From Saccharothrix espanaensis DSM 44229 (GTDB lineage: Bacteria > Actinomycetota > Actinomycetes > Mycobacteriales > Pseudonocardiaceae), in NCBI RefSeq assembly GCF_000328705.1, contig NC_019673.1, forward strand, positions 6,634,001 through 6,698,000: 64,000 nt of DNA. Reading direction: 5' to 3'. The first letter of the stretch is position 1. Each line of letters opens with the position of its first letter. The position numbers and the translations under genes are program-made. The notes below the pieces were generated by a model that did no database searches, was not told the DNA's origin, and saw only the letters and a program-made list of their open reading frames with translations. Below are positions 1 through 8,197 of the stretch, in pieces.

Positions 1-188
1 CGCAGTCCCCAGTCCTGCGCGCTGTCCCACAGCTCGTGCATCCGCAACGGGTCGTGGATGGCGGGGTTGGTGTCCCGGTCGCCGGCCTCCAGGAGCAGCA
101 CCGTGCCCTCGGTCCGGTCCAGCAGCCTCCGCGCCAGCACACAGCCGGCCGTGCCCCCACCCACCACCACGAAGTCCGCGTCGACCAT
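1..188 (-). CDS. GMC-family oxidoreductase, N-terminal fragment
   Basis: This is the first 62 codons of a flavoprotein that runs off the left edge. The ATG is at 188. The N-terminus has the FAD-binding dinucleotide fold expected of glucose-methanol-choline oxidoreductases: a short beta strand, the glycine motif GGGTAG (residues 10-15), a helix with CVLARRL, then a strand ending LLLEAGD, where Glu34 would bind the ribose of FAD. The next segment (HDP...LWDSAQDWGL) also fits the GMC N-terminal region. Family members oxidise alcohols such as choline using FAD in the cytoplasm. The substrate cannot be told because the catalytic C-terminal half lies outside the window. It is divergent from the WGR gene across 231 bases. 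Confidence 0.85.
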   Translation of the reverse strand, partial: MVDADFVVVGGGTAGCVLARRLLDRTEGTVLLLEAGDRDTNPAIHDPLRMHELWDSAQDWGL

Positions 189-419
189 GGCCCCAGTCCA
201 GCAAACCCGGCGCCGTTACTCCTTGAACCGGAGCGCACGGCCGTTGACCGGCTGCGCATCGACGGACGGACCGCCCGCACGGCTCCGGGCCACGGCGGCG
301 CACAGCCCCGCGTCCGCCACCGCACCGGTGCCCGCGCCCGGGGCTGTGCCAGGCGTGATCCGGGATTGTCGGTGGTGGTCGATACCGTTGCCGCAGATCA
401 CGTCAAGAGGGGACGACGC

Positions 420-1844
420 ATGACTGCCACGACCTACCTGGAGCTGTCCGAGACCGACGGTGGTGCGCACAAGTTCTACGAGGTGCGCGTCGACGACACC
501 GAGGTCACCATCACGTTCGGGCGCATCGGGGAGCTGGGGCAGGTCCGGTCCGCGAGCTTCGCCGACCACGCCAAGGCGCTCAAGGCCGCCGAGAAGAAGA
601 TCGGCGAGAAGGTACGCAAGGGCTACGCGCCGGCCGTCAAGGGCGTGCGCGCGCGGCGGTCGGTGAGCCGGCGGCAGATCGTCAGCACCCGCTCCACCGC
701 CCACCAGGCCCCGGTGCTGTGGCGGTTCGCGTCGGGGGCGCCGGCGTTCGGGATCTTCGTCGGCGAGGACCACGCCTGGGTCGGCAACGAGAACGGCGAC
801 GTCTACACCCTCACCCACGACGGCCGGGTCACCGGCCGGTTCGGGCTGCCGGACTCGGTCAAGTGCATCGTGGCCGACGACTTCTGGATCTACGCGGGCT
901 GCGACGACGGCCAGGTGTACGACCTGGGCGCGAAGGTGCCGCGGGTGGCGTACGAGATCGCCGAGGACGTCGACATCTACTGGCTCGACATCCACGACGG
1001 CGTGCTGGGCGTGTCCGACCGCCAGGGCAAGGTGACGGTGGTCGACCACGAGGACGAGTTCCAGTGGTCGGTCCCCGCGTCGGGCGACAGCGCCTGGATG
1101 GTCCGCTGCTCGCCGGAGGGCGTCTTCCACGGCCACTCGCGCGGCGTCACCCACTACACCGGCCGCGGGCACCGCGCGTGGCACGCCGACACCGTCGGGG
1201 AGGTCCTGTTCGGCTGGCAGGAGCGCACCGACGTGTTCGCGGGCACCAGCAGGGGCCGGGTGCACCGGTTCGCCAAGGCGGACGGGCGGGAGACGGCCGT
1301 CTACCGGTGCGACGCGCCGGTGTTCTCGTGCGCGACCTCGCCCGGCGGCGAGTTCGTGTTCGCGGGCGACAACCAGTCCTCGGTGTACTGCTTCGCCGCC
1401 GACGGCACCCGGCTGTGGAAGCTCGCGACCGGCTGCGGCTCGGCGTTCTCCATGCAGTACCGCGACGAACGGCTCTACCTGGTGACCACGGACGGCTCAC
1501 TGGCCTGCCTGGACGCCGGTCGCGAGGCCGTGCACGCCGCCGAACAGGGCCAACTCCCGCCCCGCCAGGACATCAAGGCCGGTGCCATCCAACGCGTGGA
1601 GGCCACCGCGGAGGTCGAGGTGGTCTCGCACGTGGAGCCCGGCGAGGGCGTCGTCGTGGAGTGCGTCCAGCAGGGCGGCCGGATCAGGGTGCACGTCGTC
1701 TCGGACGGCTACGACCGCACGTGGGGCGTGCAGTTCCCCAAGAACATCCGCGTACCGGGCGCCCGCTACCTGGTCTCCGAGGTCGTCACCTCGGCCGGCG
1801 GCTCGTTCTACCGCACGAGGGGGGAGATCAAGCGCCTCCGCTGA
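420..1844 (+). CDS. WGR domain protein fused to a beta-propeller
   Basis: A 474-residue soluble protein. Residues about 5-75 form a WGR domain (conserved YYEVRV/TFGRIG-type core, here FYEVRVDDTEVTITFGRIG, then a lysine-rich helix). In eukaryotic PARP proteins this domain senses DNA breaks and ADP-ribosylation. Residues about 95-370 are repeated four-stranded blades with motifs such as NENGDVYTL, GCDDGQVYDL and GDNQSSVYCF, like PQQ/WD40 propellers. A C-terminal domain of about 75 residues (DGYDRTWGVQFPKNIR...) closes the protein. The ATG at 420 is preceded by the Shine-Dalgarno-like AGAGGGGA. No signal peptide or membrane segment is seen, so it is cytoplasmic. I infer a scaffold or ligand-sensing role; no catalytic residues are visible. 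Confidence 0.88.
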   Translation: MTATTYLELSETDGGAHKFYEVRVDDTEVTITFGRIGELGQVRSASFADHAKALKAAEKKIGEKVRKGYAPAVKGVRARRSVSRRQIVSTRSTAHQAPVLWRFASGAPAFGIFVGEDHAWVGNENGDVYTLTHDGRVTGRFGLPDSVKCIVADDFWIYAGCDDGQVYDLGAKVPRVAYEIAEDVDIYWLDIHDGVLGVSDRQGKVTVVDHEDEFQWSVPASGDSAWMVRCSPEGVFHGHSRGVTHYTGRGHRAWHADTVGEVLFGWQERTDVFAGTSRGRVHRFAKADGRETAVYRCDAPVFSCATSPGGEFVFAGDNQSSVYCFAADGTRLWKLATGCGSAFSMQYRDERLYLVTTDGSLACLDAGREAVHAAEQGQLPPRQDIKAGAIQRVEATAEVEVVSHVEPGEGVVVECVQQGGRIRVHVVSDGYDRTWGVQFPKNIRVPGARYLVSEVVTSAGGSFYRTRGEIKRLR

Positions 1845-1861
1845 CGACACCCACCGCGCCG

Positions 1862-2054
1862 CCCGGCGTCGGCCCGGCCCGGCGTCCGCGCGAGCGCGGC
1901 ACCCGCCCGGCGTCGGCTCGGCCCAGCGCCCGCGAAGCCCGGGGTCGGCCCGGCCCAGCGCCCACGCAACCCGACGTCGGCTCTGCGTCGGCTCTGCCCG
2001 GCGCCCGCACAGCCCGGCGTCGGCCCGGCCCGGCTCGGCGTCGGCCCTGCGTCG
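1862..2054. repeat. Degenerate GC-rich tandem repeat
   Basis: The gap after the WGR gene contains about five imperfect copies of a unit of roughly 30-45 bases built on CCCGGCGTCGGCCCGGCCC followed by AGCGCCCGCG-like sequence. Copies vary in length and carry substitutions, so this is an old or slipping array. It lies between the ends of two convergent genes (1844 and 2205). No ORF across it looks coding. No separate terminator is obvious in the rest of the gap. Confidence 0.6.
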
Positions 2055-2204
2055 GTGGTGCGGCCACCGGGCCGGGTTCGGCCGTGTGCTTGCCGGACCG
2101 CCGAGCGCGCACCGCGAGTCGAGGCGGTGCGCGTCGGGAGTCCGGAGCGGGTGCGTGGTGGAGCGGGCGTGGTGGAGCGGGTGCGGTGAGGCGTGGGCGG
2201 GGCG

Positions 2205-3233
2205 TCAGTCGGTCTCGTCCTCGAACTCGCCGATCAGCTCTTCGAGCAGGTCCTCCAGCGCCGCGATGCCCACGACGTCCGCGCCGTCCGCGACCAGCGC
2301 CAGTTGCGACCGGTTCGCGCGCATCTCGCTGACCGCGTCCGTCACCGACAGCGACGCCGGCAGGGTCAGCGGTTCGGTCATCAGGTCGCGCACCGGGCGG
2401 GGCTCGCCGATCGCGGTCGCCCGGACCACCTCGCGGATGTGCACCAGGCCGACGAACCGGCCGTCCTGGGCGCGGACCGGGAACCGGGAGCGGCCGGTCG
2501 CCCGGCTGTGCCGCTCCACGGCGTACGCGTCGGTGTCCTCGCGGACGGTGTCCACGTCGGACACCGGGATCATCACCTGCGCGAGCGACGTGCCGCGCAG
2601 CTGGAGCATCCGGATCAGCAGGCGCTGCTGGCCCTCCGGGATGAGGCCGTGCTCGGCGGACTGGCGCACCAGCATCCGGATGTCGTCCGGCTTGTCCGCC
2701 CGGGACAGCTCGTCCTGCGGCTGCACCTTCAGCAGCCGCAGCAGGGCGTTCGTGGTGTGGTTGAGCGAGGTCAGCACCCACCGCACCGACCGCGCGAACG
2801 CCCGGAACGGGATCGCCAGCAGCAGCGCCGACCGCTCGGGGTGCGCGATGGCCCACGACTTGGGCGCCATCTCGCCGACCACCATGTGCAGGAACACCAC
2901 CAGCACCAGGCTGATCGTGAACGCCACCGCGTAGGACAGCTGGGTCGGCAGCCCCACCGCCAGGAACACCGGGTCGAGCAGGTCGGCGACGGCGGGCTTG
3001 GCCAGCGCGCCCAGGCCGAGCGTGCACAGCGTGATGCCGAGCTGCGCGCCGGCCAGCATGACCGACAGCTCGCGCACCCCGGCCACGGCCGCGCGCGCCG
3101 CCCGGCTGCCGTCCTCGGCCGCCTGCTCCAGGCGGTGCCGCTTGGCGGCGATCAGGGCGAACTCGCCGGCCACGAAGAAAGCGTTGGCCACCAACAGGAC
3201 CAGTGACGCGAACAGCGCGAACCCGGTGCTCAT
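2205..3233 (-). CDS. CNNM/HlyC-type membrane protein with CBS domains (short form)
   Basis: A 342-residue integral membrane protein. The N-terminal DUF21/CNNM domain (about residues 1-190) has hydrophobic segments including FALFASLVLLVANAFFVAGEF and the conserved ...LGELAP-like stretch, here VVGEMAPKSWAIAHPE. A pair of CBS modules follows (about 200-335), with the typical SRFPVRAQDGRFVGLVHIREV and ending in EDLLEELIGE. Unlike its partner it stops after the CBS pair and lacks the C-terminal CorC_HlyC domain. Such proteins are linked to magnesium or cobalt transport, though older annotation calls them hemolysins. Its start overlaps the stop of the upstream homologue by 4 bases, so the two are translationally coupled and may form a heteromeric complex. 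Confidence 0.92.
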   Translation of the reverse strand: MSTGFALFASLVLLVANAFFVAGEFALIAAKRHRLEQAAEDGSRAARAAVAGVRELSVMLAGAQLGITLCTLGLGALAKPAVADLLDPVFLAVGLPTQLSYAVAFTISLVLVVFLHMVVGEMAPKSWAIAHPERSALLLAIPFRAFARSVRWVLTSLNHTTNALLRLLKVQPQDELSRADKPDDIRMLVRQSAEHGLIPEGQQRLLIRMLQLRGTSLAQVMIPVSDVDTVREDTDAYAVERHSRATGRSRFPVRAQDGRFVGLVHIREVVRATAIGEPRPVRDLMTEPLTLPASLSVTDAVSEMRANRSQLALVADGADVVGIAALEDLLEELIGEFEDETD

Positions 3234-4528
3234 CGGCCGTCCTCCGCGTGCAGCAGCACGGCGCTGGGCACGTGCCGCGACACCTCGGCCACCCGCAGCA
3301 GCACGCCGTCGAGCGCGAGTTCGTCACCGGCTCGCGCGGTGCGGCCCAGGCGGTGCAGCACGAGGCCGGAGACGGTGTCGTAGCTGTCGTCGGCGGGCAG
3401 TGCGATGCCGGTGGCGTCGGCGATCTCGTCGATCCGCGACCGACCGGGCACCGACCACCAGCCGTCGGGCCGGCGGAGCACGCCCGCCACGACGATGTCG
3501 TCCTCGTCGTGGATCTCGCCCACCAGCTCCTCGGCCAGGTCCTCCAGCGAGACGACGCCGGCGAAGCCGCCGAACTCGTCCACCACGCAGGCGAGCTGCC
3601 GGCGTTCGGAGCGCAGCCGCTCCAGCACGGCGGGCAGCCCCAGGGACGCGGGCACCACCAGGGCGGGCACGGCGATCCGCCGCACGGGCGTGCCGCGCCG
3701 CTGCTCCGGCGGCACGGTCAGCACCTCGGCCAGGCCGACCACGCCGACCAGGTCGTCGAGGTCGCGGCCCACCACGGGGAACCGGGAGTGGCCGGTGTCG
3801 AGCAGCTCGACCACGCGGGAGGTGGGCTCGTCCGCGCCGACCGTGCGGACCGCGACGCGCGGCGTCATCGCCTGGTCGGCGGTGAGGCCGCGGAAGTCCA
3901 GGCCGCGGTCGAGCAGGCGGGTCAGCTCGGGGTCCAGGTGGCCTTCCGCGCCGGCCGCGCCGATGATCTGCACCAGGTCCTCCGAGGTCGCGCCCTGCGG
4001 CAGCTCCTCGACCGGTTCGATGCCCACGGCGCGCAGCAGCCGGTTGGCGGAGGCGTCGAACAGGCGGATCACCGGGCCCGCCACCTTCAGGTAGACCGCG
4101 GTGGAGGGGGCCAGGAACTTCGCCAGCGCTTCGGGCTTGGCGATGGCCAGGTTCTTGGGCAGCAGCTCACCGAGCACCATCTGCACGACCGTGGCGAACA
4201 CCAGGGCCAGGACCAGCGACAGCGACATCCGCGCCGGGTCCGGCAGGCCGGTGAAGCCGAGCAGGTCGGCCAGGCCGGTGCCGAGCAGCGGTTCGGCGAT
4301 GTAGCCGACCAGCAGGGCGGTGACCGTGATGCCGAACTGGGCTCCGGAGAGCATGAAGGAGAGTTGTTTCGTCACGGCGTAGGCGCGGTCGGCGGCTTGG
4401 TCGCCGTTCTCGGCCATGTGCCGCAGCCGGCCGCGGTCGACGGCCATGAAGGCGAACTCCTGCGCCACGAAGTAACCGGTCGCGGCGGTGAGCGCGACGA
4501 TGGCCAGCAGGCCGCCGAGGATCAGCAC
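3230..4528 (-). CDS. CNNM/HlyC-type membrane protein with CBS and CorC domains
   Basis: A 432-residue full-length member of the CNNM/CorC family. It starts with GTG at 4528 and a hydrophobic helix (ILGGLLAIVALTAATGYFVA), then the DUF21 membrane domain with the conserved QFGITVTALLVGY and VLGELLPKNLAIAKPE motifs. A CBS pair follows (about 195-325, with SRFPVVGRDLDDLVGVVGL) and then a CorC_HlyC domain (about 345-425, RIDEIADATGIAL...DDSYDTVSGLVL). The family acts in divalent-cation export or homeostasis at the cytoplasmic membrane. It is the first gene of a two-gene operon with the shorter paralogue and is divergent from the MerR gene across about 108 bases. Confidence 0.93.
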   Translation of the reverse strand: MLILGGLLAIVALTAATGYFVAQEFAFMAVDRGRLRHMAENGDQAADRAYAVTKQLSFMLSGAQFGITVTALLVGYIAEPLLGTGLADLLGFTGLPDPARMSLSLVLALVFATVVQMVLGELLPKNLAIAKPEALAKFLAPSTAVYLKVAGPVIRLFDASANRLLRAVGIEPVEELPQGATSEDLVQIIGAAGAEGHLDPELTRLLDRGLDFRGLTADQAMTPRVAVRTVGADEPTSRVVELLDTGHSRFPVVGRDLDDLVGVVGLAEVLTVPPEQRRGTPVRRIAVPALVVPASLGLPAVLERLRSERRQLACVVDEFGGFAGVVSLEDLAEELVGEIHDEDDIVVAGVLRRPDGWWSVPGRSRIDEIADATGIALPADDSYDTVSGLVLHRLGRTARAGDELALDGVLLRVAEVSRHVPSAVLLHAEDGR

Positions 4529-4636
4529 GGCACACCGCCGCGGGGTGGCCGGGGCTCGCCCGGCTCGCTACTGCAACCGTCGGAATCCGAGGGATCGGGC
4601 ATGACATCGACACTAGCACGTGGCACTGTATGGTTT

Positions 4637-5035
4637 GTGAGCGAGTCCCTGATCAGAATCGGCGAGTTGGCGGCCCGAGCCGGCGTCAGCATCCGCACGG
4701 TGGACTATTACACCCAGTTGAGCCTGATCGCGCCCGCTCAGCGCACGGCGGGCAACTACCGCCTGTACCGGCTGGCCGATGTCGAGCGCATCCACCTGGT
4801 CCAACGCCTTGAGGTGCACGGCCTGCCGCTGGACGAGATCGCCGCCGCGCTGACCGGCGGGCAGACCGACGTGAGCGCCATCCTGACCCGCATCGACGAG
4901 GACCTCCAGGTGCTGCACACGGCGGCCGAGACCGCCTCGCCCGAACTCCAGGGCATCCTCGGCGCGATCGCCACCAGGGTGCACGCGCTGATCAACGTGG
5001 CGCTGCAGATCCCGCCGGACCTCCCGCTGCCCTGA
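4637..5035 (+). CDS. MerR-family transcriptional regulator
   Basis: With GTG at 4637 the product is 132 residues. An in-frame ATG at 4601 would add 12. The N-terminus is a standard MerR winged helix-turn-helix: LIRIGELAARAGVSIRTVDYY, then the wing ending YRLADVERIHLVQRLEVHGLPLDEI. A long helix for dimerisation follows. The C-terminus has no cysteines or obvious drug-binding domain, so the inducer is unknown. Upstream, TCGACA (4607-4612) and TATGGT (4629-4634) are 16 bases apart and resemble a promoter almost touching the GTG. That could mean a leaderless transcript or the later start. I chose GTG because the extra 12 residues are not MerR-like. Possible targets are the divergent CNNM pair or itself. 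Confidence 0.83.
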   Translation: MSESLIRIGELAARAGVSIRTVDYYTQLSLIAPAQRTAGNYRLYRLADVERIHLVQRLEVHGLPLDEIAAALTGGQTDVSAILTRIDEDLQVLHTAAETASPELQGILGAIATRVHALINVALQIPPDLPLP

Positions 5036-5159
5036 CCCACCCGGGCACTGACCGGAATGAGCCTCACCCGACCGCTGGACACCGCCGGGCCGCCGGTGCG
5101 GCCGTGCTCGCCCCTTCCGGTGACAGCGCGCTAAGGCGACCCGTTTTCCATCACTCGTC

Positions 5160-5188
5160 CGAGTAATTCGAATATCGCCCGATCGGGC
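5160..5188 (+). promoter_or_regulatory. AT-rich element upstream of the polysaccharide operon
   Basis: The region before the 5251 start is the only AT-rich stretch nearby. It holds CGAGTAATTC (5160-5169), the small palindrome ATTCGAAT (5166-5173) and the perfect 12-base palindrome GCCCGATCGGGC (5177-5188). A near-copy of the first element, CGAATAATTC, lies at 18209-18218 just upstream of the GT2 gene of the same locus, which suggests a shared control site. No canonical -35/-10 pair could be assigned with confidence. Confidence 0.35.
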
Positions 5189-5250
5189 AAGGAATGGCCG
5201 GGTCGTACGCTGCGGCCGTCGAAAAATTCCTTTTCCACGGGAGTTGTTGC

Positions 5251-6081
5251 GTGCCCGGATATCTCGCTCTCGCGGCCGCCACGGCGATGTACGCGCTGGG
5301 GATCGTCGCGCAGACCGTCGCCGCCCGCCGCGCCGCGCCGGGCCACGGCTTCGGACTGCTCGCCCGGCTGGTCTCCGACCGGCTGTACCTGCTCGGCTTC
5401 GCGGGCCAGGTGGGCGGCTTCGCGCTGGCCTTCTTCGCGCGCGCCGAGCTGCCGCTCTACCTGGTGCAGGCGGGCTCGTCGTGCGCGGTCGGCGTGGCGA
5501 CCGTGTTCGGCGTGCTCGTGCTGGGCTGGCGGGTGCGCCCGGTCGAGGTCGTGGTGCTGGTGACGATGGCCGTGGGCCTGCTGCTGCTCGCCGCCGCGTC
5601 CGCCCCGTCGGTGGCCGAGGAGATCCCCACCGACACCGGCTTCCTGCTGCTCGGGGTGCCGCTGGTGGTGGTGTTCCTGGTGTCGCGCAAGGTGTCCGGC
5701 GTGGTGCCGATCGCGGTGGCGGCGGGCCTGGCCTACGCCGTGGTCGCGATCGCCAGCCGGTCGCTGGCCGACGAGCCGCTGGTCGACCTGCCGTTCTACC
5801 CGCTGCTGTGGCTGATGGTCGCGGCGGCGCTGGTCGGGCAGGCGTGCATGGCGGTCGCCCTCCAGCGCGGCGGGGCCACCTCGACCGTGGCCACCATGGA
5901 CTCGGTCACCGTCGTGGTCACCTCCGCGGTCGGCGTGCTGGCGCTGGGCGACCGGATCGCGCCCGGCCGCGAGTGGTGGGTGGCGGCGGGCGTCGGCCTG
6001 GTCGTGCTCGGCGTGCTGACCCTGGGCTACGCGTCGCGCCCGGTGGCCGCGCCGCCCGCCGCGGAGCGGGAGACGGTGTGA
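5251..6081 (+). CDS. EamA/DMT-like multi-pass membrane protein
   Basis: Starting at GTG 5251, which sits 7 bases after ACGGGAG, the product is 276 residues and almost wholly hydrophobic, with about nine or ten predicted membrane helices. Repeat halves with glycine-rich helices and the late segment VVTSAVGVLALGDRIAPGREWWVAAGVGLVVLGVL resemble drug/metabolite transporter (EamA-type) permeases, which move small metabolites or undecaprenyl-linked sugars. The family is assigned from topology, so this is moderate. It opens the nine-gene polysaccharide operon and its stop overlaps the start of the deacetylase (GTGA at 6078-6081). A role in exporting or flipping a precursor is inference from context. 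Confidence 0.8.
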   Translation: MPGYLALAAATAMYALGIVAQTVAARRAAPGHGFGLLARLVSDRLYLLGFAGQVGGFALAFFARAELPLYLVQAGSSCAVGVATVFGVLVLGWRVRPVEVVVLVTMAVGLLLLAAASAPSVAEEIPTDTGFLLLGVPLVVVFLVSRKVSGVVPIAVAAGLAYAVVAIASRSLADEPLVDLPFYPLLWLMVAAALVGQACMAVALQRGGATSTVATMDSVTVVVTSAVGVLALGDRIAPGREWWVAAGVGLVVLGVLTLGYASRPVAAPPAAERETV

Positions 6082-7022
6082 ACGTCGCCAGCGTCTCGCT
6101 CGACCTGGACAACCTCTGGGCATACCTGAAGACCCACGGCGACCCGGAGTGGGAGCGGATGCCGAGCTTCCTGCCGACCGCCACCCCGCGCCTGCTGGAG
6201 GTCTTCGCCGAGCACGGCCTGACCACCACGGTGTTCGTGGTCGGCGCGGACGCGGTGCGCGAGGACGGCGCCGCCGCCGTGGCCGCGATCAGCGCCGCCG
6301 GGCACGAGGTCGGCAACCACTCGTTCGGCCACGAGCCGTGGCTGCACCGGTACTCCCGCGCCGAGCTGGAAGCCGAGGTGGTGCGCACCGAGGACGCCCT
6401 GGTGGCGGCCGGCGCGCCCCGGCCGGTCGGGTTCCGGGGGCCGGGCTACAGCGTCACCCCCGACCTGCTCGACGTGCTCGCCGAGCGCGGCTACCGCTAC
6501 GACGCGAGCACGCTGCCCACGTGGATCGGCCCGCTGGCCCGCTTCTACCACAACCGGTCCGCACCCTCCACAGAGGACAGCGCCGAGCTGTTCGGCGGCT
6601 TCGCCAAGGTGTTCGCGCCCAACCGCGCCTACCGCTGGGACACCGGGCTGGTGGAGCTGCCGGTGACCACCATGCCGCTGCTGCGGGTCCCCGTCCACGG
6701 GTCGTACCTGCTCCAGCTGCACCAGGTCTCCCCCGCCCTGGCGCGCGGCCACTTCCGCGCCGCGCTGCGGCTGTGCCGGCTGCTCGGCGTGTCGCCGTCG
6801 CTGCTGCTGCACCCCACCGACGTGCTGGGCGCGGCCGAAGCGCCCGGGATGGAGTTCTTCCCCGGCATGGCGGTGCCCGCCGCGCAGAAGGTCGGGCTGC
6901 TGGGCTGGGCGCTGGGCGCGCTGCGCCGGCACTTCGAGGTCGTGGGCACCGGGGAGCACGTGGCCCGGCTGGGCGCGGACCTGCCGGTCCGGGCCGCGCG
7001 GCGGCTGGAACGGTCCGGATGA
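6078..7022 (+). CDS. Polysaccharide deacetylase (NodB-like), cytoplasmic type
   Basis: A 314-residue CE4-type carbohydrate esterase. The metal-binding motifs are visible: SLDLDN near the N-terminus (residues 6-11, in place of TFDDG), the zinc His-x-x-x-His in GNHSFGHE, the substrate-groove motif GFRGPGYS, and LLLHPTD near the C-terminus. It has no signal peptide, so it would act in the cytosol on a lipid-linked or nucleotide sugar, like the PuuE/HpPgdA-type enzymes, rather than on finished wall polymer. It starts with GTG overlapping the upstream stop and ends overlapping the O-antigen ligase start (ATGA). Likely reaction: removal of N-acetyl from a hexosamine during repeat-unit assembly (inferred). 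Confidence 0.92.
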   Translation: MNVASVSLDLDNLWAYLKTHGDPEWERMPSFLPTATPRLLEVFAEHGLTTTVFVVGADAVREDGAAAVAAISAAGHEVGNHSFGHEPWLHRYSRAELEAEVVRTEDALVAAGAPRPVGFRGPGYSVTPDLLDVLAERGYRYDASTLPTWIGPLARFYHNRSAPSTEDSAELFGGFAKVFAPNRAYRWDTGLVELPVTTMPLLRVPVHGSYLLQLHQVSPALARGHFRAALRLCRLLGVSPSLLLHPTDVLGAAEAPGMEFFPGMAVPAAQKVGLLGWALGALRRHFEVVGTGEHVARLGADLPVRAARRLERSG

Positions 7023-8197
7023 CCTGGCTGTTGCGCGTGCTCGCGTGCGCGACCGCGGCACTGGCCCCGCTGGAGGGCTACCTGCTCGAACTGCACGGCC
7101 AGTTGGCGAAGGCCGCGCCCCTGCTGCTCACCGCGGTGTGGCTGGCGCAGCGGGTGCGAGAGCGGCGGATGCCGCAGTCCCACCCGGTGCACGGGGTGCT
7201 GGCGCTGTTCGCGGTCGTGCTGCTGGCCTCCACCGCGTTGCACGCCGGCGGGCCGTACGCGGTGGACTACCTGCTGCGGTGGCTGCCGTTCCTGGTGATC
7301 ACCGTCGTGCTGGTGGACGTCGCGGCCCGCGAGGTGCCGGTCCGGGCGCTGCTGGCCTCGATCGTCGGCGGCGCGGCGGTGGCCGCCGTGGGCGCGCTGC
7401 ACAGCCTCGTCGCGGAGGGCGAGACCCGGGCGACCGGGCCGCTGGAGGACCCCAACGACCTGGCGTACTTCCTGGTCGCCGCGCTGCCGCTGCTCGTCGC
7501 GCTGATCGGCGGGCGGCGGTCGGCGGTGCGCTCGGCCGGGCTGGCGGCCACCGCGCTGGTGCTGGTCGCCGGTGCGGCGGCGACGTTCTCGCGGGGCGGC
7601 GGGCTGGCGCTGACCGCCGCGCTGGGCTGGCTGGTGGCCCGCCGGGCGCTGCCGCTGCGCGCGGTCGCGGGCGGGGCCGCCGCGCTGGCCGGGGTCGGCC
7701 TGGGCGTGCTGCTGCTGGCCGGGCCGACGCTGGACCGGGCGTTGCAGGAGAAGAGCTACATCGCGGGGACCAACGTGGACACCCGGGAGCTGCGCTGGCA
7801 GGCGGCGGCCCGGATGCTGACCGAGCACCCGGTGCTCGGGGTCGGGCCGGGCGGGTTCCGCGGCGGGTACGCGGCCGCGTCGCACAACGCCGAGGTCGAC
7901 GAGCAGACCCCGGTGGCGCACAACATGTACCTGGAGGTGGCCGCCGAGCTCGGGCTGCCCGGCTTCGGGCTGTTCGCCGGGCTGCTGGCGGTCGCGGCGG
8001 TGTCCTCGGAACGGGTCCTGCGCGCCGGTGCCCGCCGGCCGATGGCCGCCGCCCAGGCGTCGCTGATCGCCGTGGTCGTCGCCTCGACCTTCCTGTCCCA
8101 GCAGTACTACCTGCCGTTGTGGTCGCTGGTGGCGGTGGTCGCCGCGGCCGATCTGCGTCGAAGGGAAACCGATGCGCGTGCTCCACGTGATCAGTGA
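7019..8197 (+). CDS. O-antigen ligase / Wzy-type polymerase
   Basis: A 392-residue protein with about 11 membrane helices. The large periplasmic-type loop carries the Wzy_C signature: TGPLEDPNDLAYFL, then GVGPGGFRGGY and HNMYLEVAAELGLPGFGLF, where the HN..LE..AE.G.PG pattern is diagnostic. Members polymerise or ligate undecaprenyl-diphosphate-linked repeat units outside the membrane. As the only such gene in the locus it is the best candidate for the polymerase. It overlaps the deacetylase by 4 bases and the next glycosyltransferase by 26 bases, so it is in the same operon. Confidence 0.92.
   Translation: MTWLLRVLACATAALAPLEGYLLELHGQLAKAAPLLLTAVWLAQRVRERRMPQSHPVHGVLALFAVVLLASTALHAGGPYAVDYLLRWLPFLVITVVLVDVAAREVPVRALLASIVGGAAVAAVGALHSLVAEGETRATGPLEDPNDLAYFLVAALPLLVALIGGRRSAVRSAGLAATALVLVAGAAATFSRGGGLALTAALGWLVARRALPLRAVAGGAAALAGVGLGVLLLAGPTLDRALQEKSYIAGTNVDTRELRWQAAARMLTEHPVLGVGPGGFRGGYAAASHNAEVDEQTPVAHNMYLEVAAELGLPGFGLFAGLLAVAAVSSERVLRAGARRPMAAAQASLIAVVVASTFLSQQYYLPLWSLVAVVAAADLRRRETDARAPRDQ

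Noticed and set aside
216..1265. Leftward 349-residue frame opposite the WGR gene
   Set aside because: Antisense shadow of a real gene; rich in His, Arg and Val from complementary codon bias, with no domain.
3203..4600. Long rightward extension upstream of the MerR gene
   Set aside because: It runs antisense to the CNNM gene and is full of Gln/His/Arg; only the part from about 4601 is MerR-like.
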